DNA of 64,000 nucleotides from Bacteroidales bacterium (GTDB taxonomy: Bacteria > Bacteroidota > Bacteroidia > Bacteroidales > Paludibacteraceae). Under the pieces are notes generated by a model. It saw nothing but the letters and a program-made list of their open reading frames with translations, was not told the DNA's origin and did not search any database. Below, piece by piece: positions 19,138-28,651 of this stretch. The stretch's first letter is position 1. Each line of letters starts with the position of its first letter. The stretch is taken from NCBI GenBank assembly GCA_022784645.1, contig JALFZG010000045.1:1-64000 (forward strand). The letters are read 5' to 3'. The position numbers and the translations under genes are program-made.

Positions 19138-22100
19138 TTATTCAGAAACTGAGATTCTTACTTGCTGTGCATATTCAGCAAACTGGAAGTTCAGAATATA
19201 AACGCCAGCGCTGTAAGGTGACATTACATAATTATCACCTGCTTCAATCGCAACGGTGCCCATCAGCACACCCATCGTATTATATACAAAGAGCGTACAA
19301 GCCTCAGGAGCGTCAACGTGAATCATCTGACCGGTTGCAGTACGAGTGGGGCTTACACTTACACCACGAGCCGCATTTTCCGGGATAAACGGACAGGTCT
19401 CATCGATTGTGCTGTCTTCAAGCATCACTACGCAAGTATAATGAGCACCAATGGTGAGGCCACCTTCTTCGTAGTAATATGACTTCGTAGCATTCTCGAT
19501 ATCCACACCGTTTTTCTTCCACTGATAAGAGAGGAACTTCAAGGTTCGTCCACTATTCATTTGAGGATCTTGACTTTCAGGGTTCTTGATAGAGAGCACG
19601 TCGTTCCAACGCTGGAAAATCAAATCACGCAAACAGGGAGCCAATAAATCAAAAGTTGTAGTAGAATCACAACCTATTTCATTATAGAACGTTACCTCAT
19701 AAGATCCTGCATCCAAACCTCTAAAAATAATACTATCGTATTTTTGTTCTCCTCCATTAATGGTGTAATATGACCAACCACTACCTTTGAACTCAACCGT
19801 TGAGTTCATTACTGTTTCTGACATTTGAGTCAAAACGATAGAAGGAGCAACCTCTGGCATTACTGTTACTGGCAGAATTACCAACGAATCGCATCCCAAT
19901 GCCGTACGAAGCGGATGATACAGATTACCACTTACAAGCTGATCGAAACAATCCCCTTCAAGGCAAATTGTATCACCATAGCAGATGGTCGTATCGCTTA
20001 ACGTGTATCGAGCCGTATCGTGGAATAGTACGTTTGTGATGGATAAAGCATCACAACCATACTGATTTAGGCCAAATACGGTATCCGTGAAGTTCTCAGT
20101 AATTTCAATATTCCCTGATGGATGATGATAAGTGAACTTTTCACCCTTACACAACTCCACGTTCGTAACAACAGTCTGTTGAGTTAGATCAGGCAAGTTG
20201 AGCGTATCAGTCCATACCGAATCGCAAACGCCTCCACTCATTGAAGCACGAGCAGTTACTATATATTGTCCACCTTCTGCTGGGAATTCAAACGAAACGA
20301 TACTATCCAAGGTCTCCAATTCTCCTAAACCACCGAAGTCCCAAATTACGTTATCGATGGTATCTTTATCGGAAACTATAGGCTCTTTGGTTACACGATT
20401 AATAACTGCCACATACGACGTATTCTTATATTGCACAATATTCTTGCAACCTTCATGCGTAATGGATTCGCGCGTAACTTGCGCAATCGGGAAACGTGGG
20501 TTGGGGTCAGCCACCAACTCATACGAGCAATACTGGCCATCCACCTTCTCCTTATTGATTACCTCAAGTACATACACCGTATCGCTATTGATAGAGATGT
20601 TGAACACACTATCCTCACTCAGCACATTGGTGCGGAGCGTATCCGTTTGATAATACCAGCGGTAGTTAAAGTCACCCGAAGGTGCTTTGAAATGGTCAGT
20701 AGAGAAATCACCACATGAGATACCTTGCATACCACCATCGCGGCAGTTGAGCGTAAAGTACGCATAGCCAAAGTGTGTATCAAAGATACAACGCGAAGCG
20801 GTAAGACGAATAGTAAGCATCTGGCCGCCGTACTTATTCAGCGAGAACGTTACTTTTTTCCAATCGCACCAGAAGATGTCGCCCTCTTGATGCCATCCCG
20901 ATCCAGCCGTTCCACTCTGGTCTGCTACGAAATATGCATGTGTACAACCAGGGATCTGACGGCCTTTCGCATCAAGAATCTCCAGTTGGAAGAACGGGTT
21001 CTCCTCGCCATGGCCACCGGAGTTAAGCACACAAGCATACTGCAAATCCACAAGCGACACCTGTCCGGGCGGAACGCGGTATTTATATTCTATTCGGGCA
21101 TCCTCACCCGAGTTAGTATATGCTCCTAAACGAATGGAGGCTATTTCTCCATCCGGTACTGTTTTTAAACCACCATTTACCGTAGTATTGGGGTCAATCT
21201 CACCCAAGTCCGTATGCAAAGTATGCATACTCTGCGGCGAACCACTGCCCAAATCCACTACTTGAGGCGTATTCGAGAACGTCAGCGAAGTATGAGACGT
21301 ACTATTGGTATGAGTACCGACGTAGCAGATACCAGTATTCATCAAACTGGCGCCAAAATCGAAGAAGTCAATACAGCGCAATCCTGGAATCCAAGCGAAA
21401 TGCGACATCTGTACCCACTGCGAATGGGAGCCATCCGGGCAAACCGAACGCACATACAGGTCATAATGACCTTCGTCGGTAAACTGCATAGCAGCATTGG
21501 TGGTATTGACCGTAGTGATTGGTGTAAGCTGATCCTTCGTTTGGTTATAGCTGCACACCTCATATTGGGCAGCGCTACCCGACCAAGAGAACAATTTCAT
21601 ACGGTCATTATAGGCAAGGCTGGTAGGAGCCGGTGTACAGCCTTCCCCTTGAAACAATTCGATATTATCTATGCAGGCAGAGGGCGGGTTGGCAGCGCCA
21701 GCCGAGCTTATCCATACAAACACTAAACGTCCGGGAGCCGTCATTGTAGTTCCTGGCGTAAATACATAGTTGAAGCACTTCCAAGTAGCAGAGCCATATA
21801 AGGACGATGCCAATTTTACACCATTTTTAGATCCGCCATAGTTCGGTGCGGGCGAGTTATTCGACACCGGATTCACGGTTTGCGGCACCCACCACACATC
21901 CAACTTAGCCGTTACGCTACCAGCCAATCGATAATCGAATCGAATGGTGTGAGGTGTGGCGGTAAGTGCAGGTAGATCCACATATGCCGTAACGAACATA
22001 TTGCCCGTTCCTTGATATATGGGTTTACCCGTTGTAGTATCACTACAAATATACAAGCCGTATTGACCCGCTGTACCAAACTGACCTGGAGCACCGAAAT

Positions 22101-22275
22101 ACCAATTATTTTCGAGCGCCAAGTTCGGACGGTTAACTGGTTTGGAATTGAGTGTCCAAGCAGCTCGGTCTGTAGCATTCTCAAAATCGCACGAATAAAT
22201 CATTTGCGATTTTAAATCTTGAGCAACAACCAAAAAGACAGTCAAAATCAAACAAAAATTTTGAATTCTTTTCAT
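19138..22275 (-). CDS. T9SS cargo surface protein (1045 aa): adhesin-like N-terminus, conserved HFGYAYFTLNC domain, PKD-like region, C...GCDS repeats, T9SS C-terminus
   Basis: Signal peptide; VWDFGGLGELETLDSIVSFEFPAEGGQYIVTARA PKD-like; C-terminus VSPTRTATGQMIHV...AGVYILNFQFAEYAQQVRISVSE. Confidence 0.8.
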   Translation of the reverse strand: MKRIQNFCLILTVFLVVAQDLKSQMIYSCDFENATDRAAWTLNSKPVNRPNLALENNWYFGAPGQFGTAGQYGLYICSDTTTGKPIYQGTGNMFVTAYVDLPALTATPHTIRFDYRLAGSVTAKLDVWWVPQTVNPVSNNSPAPNYGGSKNGVKLASSLYGSATWKCFNYVFTPGTTMTAPGRLVFVWISSAGAANPPSACIDNIELFQGEGCTPAPTSLAYNDRMKLFSWSGSAAQYEVCSYNQTKDQLTPITTVNTTNAAMQFTDEGHYDLYVRSVCPDGSHSQWVQMSHFAWIPGLRCIDFFDFGASLMNTGICYVGTHTNSTSHTSLTFSNTPQVVDLGSGSPQSMHTLHTDLGEIDPNTTVNGGLKTVPDGEIASIRLGAYTNSGEDARIEYKYRVPPGQVSLVDLQYACVLNSGGHGEENPFFQLEILDAKGRQIPGCTHAYFVADQSGTAGSGWHQEGDIFWCDWKKVTFSLNKYGGQMLTIRLTASRCIFDTHFGYAYFTLNCRDGGMQGISCGDFSTDHFKAPSGDFNYRWYYQTDTLRTNVLSEDSVFNISINSDTVYVLEVINKEKVDGQYCSYELVADPNPRFPIAQVTRESITHEGCKNIVQYKNTSYVAVINRVTKEPIVSDKDTIDNVIWDFGGLGELETLDSIVSFEFPAEGGQYIVTARASMSGGVCDSVWTDTLNLPDLTQQTVVTNVELCKGEKFTYHHPSGNIEITENFTDTVFGLNQYGCDALSITNVLFHDTARYTLSDTTICYGDTICLEGDCFDQLVSGNLYHPLRTALGCDSLVILPVTVMPEVAPSIVLTQMSETVMNSTVEFKGSGWSYYTINGGEQKYDSIIFRGLDAGSYEVTFYNEIGCDSTTTFDLLAPCLRDLIFQRWNDVLSIKNPESQDPQMNSGRTLKFLSYQWKKNGVDIENATKSYYYEEGGLTIGAHYTCVVMLEDSTIDETCPFIPENAARGVSVSPTRTATGQMIHVDAPEACTLFVYNTMGVLMGTVAIEAGDNYVMSPYSAGVYILNFQFAEYAQQVRISVSE

Positions 22276-22357
22276 ACTTATCTAAATTTATATTTTTGAA
22301 TATTTTCTGATGAACGAAATAAGAAACACATAAAGGGAAAGTATAAACCTCTCAGTA

Positions 22358-23209
22358 CTACCAATCAAACTTTTCTCTCTTATGTTCTTTACATATTACA
22401 CAGGCCCCATCGTTGGCCACCTCAAATAAAACCGTAAATTTGATACCTACCGAGAAATTTCCATACATGCGCTCAATGTAGTCTTTCGTTGACATTACAG
22501 GATTCAGTACGGTAGTAGTTCCCCCCTGACTTTCAATCATGTCACAAGGAGGATAAAAGGTATTTTTCCGAATGACGCCACCATCTGCAAACAGCGCAAG
22601 ATAATATCGATTCATAGAATACGGCACATCCGCACCTTTTTCTTTATACACATCACCCAAACGGAAGCCAATTTCAATTGCTCCCATAAAATTCCAATCA
22701 TAACGGAAGTCTTGTTTAGCACTCACAAGGTTTATTGGTAATCCAACGACATCTGCTTTCGGCAAAGCGCTACCATAAAACCTATAACCAATCTTAGGAC
22801 CCGCCAAGAAATATACGCGATATCCTTCAGCTCCTAACATAAATGGTAAGATTATCTCACCTGAATGAAGTACATCCATTCGATTAACAATAGAGAAGCC
22901 TACTCCCGATTGAACATCCGGTAACTTCATTGTATATGAGCCATAATGAGCCGATAATCCCGTTTGAAAAATGAACTTATCCTGATAATAGCGATAACCC
23001 ACTCCAATTTCACAACCACCACCCATATATTTATTCATATATTGGTTATTCAATTGTTTATCGTCCAACAAACTTTGGAACCCAAAATTGGTAGTCAAAT
23101 AGATAAAATCATGTCGCTCCGAATTATACGTACGTGGGGCAGCATGGAAAGAAACCGTGCTCATCAAGAGGAGCATTATCAGACATATTTTGATAGAGAC
23201 TTTCATCAC
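22358..23209 (-). CDS. Outer-membrane beta-barrel protein (283 aa)
   Basis: Signal peptide; GVGYRYYQDKFIFQTG and VYFLAGPKIGYRFYG; terminal aromatic residue (FDW); CVIC tail. Confidence 0.65.
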   Translation of the reverse strand: MMKVSIKICLIMLLLMSTVSFHAAPRTYNSERHDFIYLTTNFGFQSLLDDKQLNNQYMNKYMGGGCEIGVGYRYYQDKFIFQTGLSAHYGSYTMKLPDVQSGVGFSIVNRMDVLHSGEIILPFMLGAEGYRVYFLAGPKIGYRFYGSALPKADVVGLPINLVSAKQDFRYDWNFMGAIEIGFRLGDVYKEKGADVPYSMNRYYLALFADGGVIRKNTFYPPCDMIESQGGTTTVLNPVMSTKDYIERMYGNFSVGIKFTVLFEVANDGACVICKEHKREKFDW

Positions 23210-23230
23210 ATTTATGTTTAGTGCATATTA

Positions 23231-24319
23231 TTAATCTTCACATATTACGCAATAATGACGCGGAGCAGTCACATTGAATAAAATTGTCCACTTGATACCA
23301 ATCGTCAACTGAGTAATTGACAAAGCCCCTGCATGATTAATCAGGTTCGTATTGAGAACAGAATTGACTATCAAGCCTGATTCAAGTTGTTGTTTATCCG
23401 GAACTTCGACACCGGTAACATTCACCCAATCATTGGGGAGATTTTGAAGATATTGTTTTGTTACCACATTACTATGAATAATAGAATAGTCTATTAAGTC
23501 CAACATATTTTTGTTTACTTCCAAGGGGATTCCCCACTCTGCGAACACGCCTAATCTCATTCCTACTCGACCCGAATTAGATGGTATTCGCAAACGAGCA
23601 CCAAACTCAACGGAAGGAGACAGCATATATTTGTAAATATTTCCCGAACCATTGGGATTTGTAATTTCATAACGGATATTTGATTGATTACCATATTGCG
23701 ATTGAGGAGTATTCGTATTGGGATACACTTTAATCGTACTCAAATTAAAACCCGCTTTACAAGTGGACTTCAAGGGTAAAGAAAAACGTACTCCTACAAG
23801 TGCGTAGCAATACTGCCCAATATTCGCTCCAGAATATAAATGAGCAGAAACGTGCATCGTTTGCTGCGACTCAACGTAGTCATAATAGTCATAAGTATAT
23901 GACAATGGACTATAACCACGATCAATATACTGCATGGTTTGACCATTCCAATTAGTAGATATCGACGGTACGTTATCCACATAGTTATCAAACGTTTGCG
24001 AAAAATGCGCAATACTATGACGAGACAATGTATAATCAATATTGGCATTTAGACCTAAAATCCAACGACGATAGCGCATCTCATAACCAATGCTCCCTAT
24101 AGTAGCTGCACCGGGCAATTTTGTTAACGAGATGCCATTATTACTAGCAACAGGACTCTCTATATCAATAAACGACGAATAGCCTCCTGCAACAGACATC
24201 GTTATAAAATGGTTCGGACGAGTACTATACGTATAATGCTTCTTGGCTTCTGCAGATAAGGAAACTACAAAAGTTAGATACAATAAAATATATAGGATAT
24301 TTACGCGATTTTTCAACAT
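23231..24319 (-). CDS. Outer-membrane beta-barrel protein (362 aa)
   Basis: IGYEMRYRRWILGLN; ITQLTIGIKWTILFN; CVICED C-terminus. Confidence 0.65.
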   Translation of the reverse strand: MLKNRVNILYILLYLTFVVSLSAEAKKHYTYSTRPNHFITMSVAGGYSSFIDIESPVASNNGISLTKLPGAATIGSIGYEMRYRRWILGLNANIDYTLSRHSIAHFSQTFDNYVDNVPSISTNWNGQTMQYIDRGYSPLSYTYDYYDYVESQQTMHVSAHLYSGANIGQYCYALVGVRFSLPLKSTCKAGFNLSTIKVYPNTNTPQSQYGNQSNIRYEITNPNGSGNIYKYMLSPSVEFGARLRIPSNSGRVGMRLGVFAEWGIPLEVNKNMLDLIDYSIIHSNVVTKQYLQNLPNDWVNVTGVEVPDKQQLESGLIVNSVLNTNLINHAGALSITQLTIGIKWTILFNVTAPRHYCVICED

Positions 24320-24328
24320 GGCTGAGAT

Positions 24329-27300
24329 TTATTTCACTATGAAACGAACAGTATTATCATTCACATTAAGAAGATAAACACCAGAGATAGAAGGAGCTTG
24401 CAACACTACAGGAGCAGGCACTCCTGTCATATTGTAATAGGCCAACAATCGACCTAAGCTGTCATATAAACGTATTTCACCTGATTGGTTAAGCAATATT
24501 TCTTCACCTGGTTCAACGCAAGTAGAACCAATCTGCAAGTTTGACTCTACGTCCTGCCATCCCACTGGGTCAAGAGAGGGATCAGATACATAAAACTTAC
24601 ACGTAAACAAACTTATATTGCTTATGGTATCCGTTATCAAACATTCATAATATCCGCGTTTACCTTCTTCGGGTAAATAATTCAAATCCACTTGATCTTT
24701 GGTATAACCATCCATCATCTCACCATTGTGATACCATTGGAAGGTACAATTTGAAAAATCATACCCACCATTGGACTCTTTATTCAAAATATAAATTACC
24801 GATTCACGCATAATCATAATGGAAATTGGATAACGCACTTCCAGAATCACTTCTACTTCATCAGCACAATTACCCTCCTGTAAATGCGGTACCATCGTAA
24901 ACATATATCGCCCTGCACGCAAAATCTTAGCAGGATCGTCTTTTAATGGTACCTCAAGAACAGTTGTATTTTGTGTATAATTCTCGAGCCATGTACCAGC
25001 AAATGTATAGTTCGGTTCAAAAACACCCGTTGCGAGAGCTTCTGGTCCAGAAATCCAATCTAATGATGCCACATCACCAGATAGAATATCCATGGGAATA
25101 TACCACGAATCTTCATTTGCACATAACACTGGGTAACGATTCATATCCACATCGAAGCGTGGCAACAAGCGTACATTTATGCTAACAATAGAATCACAAC
25201 CACCCTTTATTGTGCGCAACCTGCGAGTAAATACGGAACCTTGTTTGTCAAAGCAATCACCATTAATACAAAGATCTTCATCCTCACAAATGGCGGTATC
25301 GTTGGGTAATGTGATATTATAGGACCTATTAAACTTCAAATCCAAAGTAATAATACTATCACAACCCGCACGAGAAGAATGCACGTACTGCTTTACCTCC
25401 GGTTCTGTTAATCGTTCTCCTTCAAACTCCAAATATTCACCTTCACAAAGAGTAGTATCTATCAATAAATTTGCATCACCAATTGCAGGAATCTTTATTG
25501 TAAGCGTTGTATCCTGGCGGCATGCACCTTCACCTTCCGCAATCCAACCGGTAAGCGACACCGTAAACGTACCACCTGCCTGTGGATAAATATGCACATT
25601 GTTTTTTTGAGACGACATCTCGCCATCACCGAATGACCACGAGTAGCCAGCAAGTTCATCATAGTGCTTTTCTACGTTACCATTATAGCGCGTCTCAATA
25701 TAGCTCTTATTGGTAAATACCACACGGTTCTTACAATCCTGCGGGTCGTATTTGTAAGTAAAATCAGCCACCGGGAACTGCGGGAGAGCCTTTACGGAAA
25801 GTTCAAACCAGCAAGTAGGTTCCTCCTTGTTCGTAAGACGGCAAGTATATTCAATCGTATCAGATGTGACGACGTTCAACGTCTTTGACGTACCCAAAGT
25901 TGTGCCATTTTCATCTGTCCACAAGTAATTGAAGCCATCGGGGGCTTCTGCTGTAAGCGAGGTGTTGTCGCCGCAAGACGTAGTTTGAAGTGTTGCACCT
26001 GCGCAGTCCAACGTGAAATACGCATAGCCGAAGTGACCGGAATAGGAGCAGTCGTAAGTAGTCAAACGAATCGTAATCTGCTGACCTACATAGTTTTCAA
26101 GGTTAAGACCGATGGTTGACCAATCTTTGAACGTCACCTGGCTATAACCCGCACCAACCGTCTGCCAACCGGCAGCACCTGCGTGTGCAGCGAAGTTGAT
26201 ATGACCGCAGGTAGGGTCAATCAGGTCGCCGTTTTGATCCAAAATTTCCAATACGAAACGCGGCTGTGCATCGACCTCATGATCGGGGTCCTCCAGCACA
26301 ATCGCATAGCGGAGAAGGAGAATCGACAATGCTGAATCTACCGTGTACTTATACGAAACGGCTTCTGCTTCTGCGTTCACCTGCCAGTTACCCAAGCGAA
26401 CGGCAGCAATAGCGCCTTGAGGCACGATATTTAGCAGGCCATTGGTATTCGGATCTTTAGCCGTTTTGTCCCAGCAAACGGTATGACGGCTCATCTCCGA
26501 TTCATAACCATAATCAATCACGCCCTGATTCTGATAAGCCACATTCTTAGAGGTTTGATAGCCGTTGTAACCACGACCATAATAGCAAGTAGTGGCCGAG
26601 TCGTGCAAGTCAAAGTAAGTGATACAGTGAAGTTCCTTGCAGTAAATAAGAAACTCCTCGTCGTAATTCGCCCAAGAGCTCTTCATCTCATTGCCCTGAT
26701 CATCGTGGCAGATACCGCGAACGCGGAAATCGTAGCTGCCCTCCGTCAAGCCCTCCAAAAGAGCTAAGGTAGGATTAGCCGGATCAGAATAGCCGGCCGA
26801 CCAGGAGTTTTGTCCCTGCTTACGATATGCAACTTCATAGGAGTCAGCGGCTCCGCTCCAAGTAAGAATCACCGTGTCGCAACCAATTAACTCGGCCTGA
26901 ATATTGGTAGGCGCTTGGCAACGTGCATCGGTAATCTGGATATTATCAATACACCCTGAAAGCACAGCCGTATCCACCAAGCAACTATTGGCCCACGCCA
27001 CATAAAAGCGATAGGTGGTACCAGCTTTGGAAGTCAGCGGTGCAGGAAAAGTATATGACTGCCAGGTAGATTGACCAAATAAGGCACCTGAGTTATTGGC
27101 GCTCGTAAGTGCACTCGGCATAGAGCCGGAGGTGCTGTTCGCTGTTACCTGATTGGCCGTAGAGCTCGGGTTATTCTTAAATGCTACATACCCTACGTAC
27201 ATCGCAGCATTTTGCGGACCGGCATTCAGCCAGTCAAACGAGATATTAAACGTACCTGCCGGCAATACGAAATCGCGATATGCAAACTGCAGGTTGGGAT

Positions 27301-27565
27301 GATTCCAAAACGTTGGGTTGTCCGTAGAGTCTTTGATGTGCACGTAAAGCGAACGCTTACCATCGCTCTTTACTGCACTACCTACCATCCACTCGTCGTT
27401 GCAGTTAGCTGCAGCCGTACCTGGATTTAGATGCCAGTTTGCCAGCTCGGCAGAATCTACAGAATCTTCCTCAAAACTCATCACATAGGGAACACTGACT
27501 GCTTGAGAATAAGCAGCCAAAGCAAAAAATTCCAAAATCACCAGACCAAAAAAACGCTTAGTCAT
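24329..27565 (-). CDS. T9SS cargo surface protein (1078 aa): adhesin-like and Fn3 N-terminus, conserved HFGYAYFTLDC domain, PKD domain, C...GCDS repeats, T9SS C-terminus
   Basis: YSWSFGDGEMSSQKNNVHIYPQAGGTFTVSLTG (PKD); C-terminus IRLYDSLGRLLAYYNM...SGVYLLNVNDNTVRFIVK. Confidence 0.8.
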   Translation of the reverse strand: MTKRFFGLVILEFFALAAYSQAVSVPYVMSFEEDSVDSAELANWHLNPGTAAANCNDEWMVGSAVKSDGKRSLYVHIKDSTDNPTFWNHPNLQFAYRDFVLPAGTFNISFDWLNAGPQNAAMYVGYVAFKNNPSSTANQVTANSTSGSMPSALTSANNSGALFGQSTWQSYTFPAPLTSKAGTTYRFYVAWANSCLVDTAVLSGCIDNIQITDARCQAPTNIQAELIGCDTVILTWSGAADSYEVAYRKQGQNSWSAGYSDPANPTLALLEGLTEGSYDFRVRGICHDDQGNEMKSSWANYDEEFLIYCKELHCITYFDLHDSATTCYYGRGYNGYQTSKNVAYQNQGVIDYGYESEMSRHTVCWDKTAKDPNTNGLLNIVPQGAIAAVRLGNWQVNAEAEAVSYKYTVDSALSILLLRYAIVLEDPDHEVDAQPRFVLEILDQNGDLIDPTCGHINFAAHAGAAGWQTVGAGYSQVTFKDWSTIGLNLENYVGQQITIRLTTYDCSYSGHFGYAYFTLDCAGATLQTTSCGDNTSLTAEAPDGFNYLWTDENGTTLGTSKTLNVVTSDTIEYTCRLTNKEEPTCWFELSVKALPQFPVADFTYKYDPQDCKNRVVFTNKSYIETRYNGNVEKHYDELAGYSWSFGDGEMSSQKNNVHIYPQAGGTFTVSLTGWIAEGEGACRQDTTLTIKIPAIGDANLLIDTTLCEGEYLEFEGERLTEPEVKQYVHSSRAGCDSIITLDLKFNRSYNITLPNDTAICEDEDLCINGDCFDKQGSVFTRRLRTIKGGCDSIVSINVRLLPRFDVDMNRYPVLCANEDSWYIPMDILSGDVASLDWISGPEALATGVFEPNYTFAGTWLENYTQNTTVLEVPLKDDPAKILRAGRYMFTMVPHLQEGNCADEVEVILEVRYPISIMIMRESVIYILNKESNGGYDFSNCTFQWYHNGEMMDGYTKDQVDLNYLPEEGKRGYYECLITDTISNISLFTCKFYVSDPSLDPVGWQDVESNLQIGSTCVEPGEEILLNQSGEIRLYDSLGRLLAYYNMTGVPAPVVLQAPSISGVYLLNVNDNTVRFIVK

Positions 27566-27704
27566 CTTCCTATCTTTTTACTGGTTAATAATCAAGTTTG
27601 CCTCCTGCAGAACATTCCGCCCTAGAGCGCTGAGATCTGCACTTTTATGCGTAAGCGCATCTCTCTCACAACACGTGCGCGAGAAACTGCACACATAAAG
27701 TCGC

Positions 27705-27716
27705 TACAAAATTACT
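27705..27716 (-). promoter_or_regulatory. Candidate operon promoter -7 box TAATTTTG upstream of 27565
   Basis: Minus strand gtagtaattttgtagcg; coordinates approximate. Confidence 0.45.
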
Positions 27717-27918
27717 ACAAAATCTTCATATTTCCAAATATTTTCCCAAAATTTCCTACAAAATCTATCCTTTTATACGTTTTGCCAATCTTTTTGCAAC
27801 AAAATTAGCCATATTTCTTACTTTTTGAATATTTATGCACGGTCCGAAGAACGAAAAAGGTTAAGGTACGTTCCTTAGTTCTGTATTAGTTGTTTATTCG
27901 TTCAGCATTAGTTAATTA

Positions 27919-27951
27919 ACTAAGGATTGACTAAGGATGAACTAAGGATGA
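27919..27951. repeat. 11-bp tandem array (3 units, actaaggatga)
   Basis: actaaggattg/actaaggatga/actaaggatga. Confidence 0.9.
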
Positions 27952-28026
27952 CTTATACGTACGTGTAGCAGACACCACATGGTTCAAAACCAAAGCAACC
28001 TTAAGCTGCATAAACCTCACTAATCG

Positions 28027-28136
28027 TCATTATCCGTTATTATCCGTCAACATCCGTTATTATCCGTCATTATCCGTTATTATCTGGCAATATCCGGCAT
28101 TATCTGTTACTATCCGGCATTATCCGGCATTAAGTG
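28027..28136. repeat. 10-bp degenerate tandem array (11 units, TCATTATCCG-like)
   Basis: tcattatccg ttattatccg tcaacatccg ttattatccg tcattatccg ttattatctg gcaatatccg gcattatctg ttactatccg gcattatccg gcattaagtg. Confidence 0.95.
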
Positions 28137-28159
28137 GTAACCGGTATTCAAAAAAGCAG

Positions 28160-28167
28160 TAACTTTG
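28160..28167 (+). promoter_or_regulatory. Bacteroidetes -7 box TAACTTTG reading into the repeat field, with no convincing downstream CDS
   Basis: gcagtaactttgcacccg; same form as the tRNA-Leu upstream box gtaactttgcagcc. Confidence 0.5.
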
Positions 28168-28245
28168 CACCCGCAACCGAGCAAGAACGCTCACCGATAA
28201 ACAGAACTGGACAAGCTGTTCGTCATGGGCCAAACACGGTTTCTC

Positions 28246-28434
28246 CGCACGTGCACCGCACGTTCACCGCACGTTCACCGCACGTTCACCGCACGTTCAC
28301 CGCTCGTCATCGCTCGTTCACCGCTCGTTCTCCGTTCGACCTCCGTTCGATCTCCGTTCGTTCTCCGTTCAATATCCGTTCTACTCTCGTTCGATATTCG
28401 TTCTACATTCGTTTGTTCTCCGTTATTTCTCCGT
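28246..28434. repeat. 11-bp degenerate tandem array (about 17 units) grading from CGCACGTTCAC to CGTTCGATCTC to CGTTATTTCTC
   Basis: Read directly; one unit is 10 bp (cgctcgtcat), the rest 11 bp. Confidence 0.95.
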
Positions 28435-28440
28435 TCCACA

Positions 28441-28485
28441 ACGGAAAACAACGGAAAATAACGGAAAACAAACGGAGAACAAACG
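28441..28485. repeat. 10/11-bp tandem array ACGGAAAACA, complementary to the end of the preceding array
   Basis: acggaaaaca acggaaaata acggaaaaca aacggagaaca; reverse complement closely matches gtttgttctccgttatttctccgtt at 28410-28434. Confidence 0.9.
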
Positions 28486-28492
28486 ACTCCGA

Positions 28493-28590
28493 AGCGAAGA
28501 AGAAGCGAAGAAGCAGCGAATTAGCAGCAGAATGCGGCGAATTTACAGCGAATTAGCGGCAATATTACAGCTAATCTACAGCAAATAATG
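28493..28590. repeat. 11-bp degenerate tandem array (9 units, AGCGAATTAGC-like)
   Basis: agcgaagaaga/agcgaagaagc/agcgaattagc/agcagaatgcg/gcgaatttac/agcgaattagc/ggcaatattac/agctaatctac/agcaaataatg. Confidence 0.85.
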
Positions 28591-28651
28591 AATCATAAAT
28601 CACAATCCCCAAAATGCTTTTCTTCATGGGCAATGCTCATGCCGAGAGCAC

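Noticed and set aside
28134-28556. 140-aa and 78-aa ORFs with SPHVHRTFTAR repeats
   Set aside because: The 11-bp array is read across all frames, giving an artificial 11-aa periodicity; no protein-like features.
27919-28590. CRISPR array
   Set aside because: Units are 10-11 bp, contiguous, without 25-40 bp repeats separated by unique spacers, and no cas genes are present.
27919-28590. Plasmid-type iteron origin
   Set aside because: Units are shorter than typical iterons, degenerate, and there is no replication initiator gene in the window.
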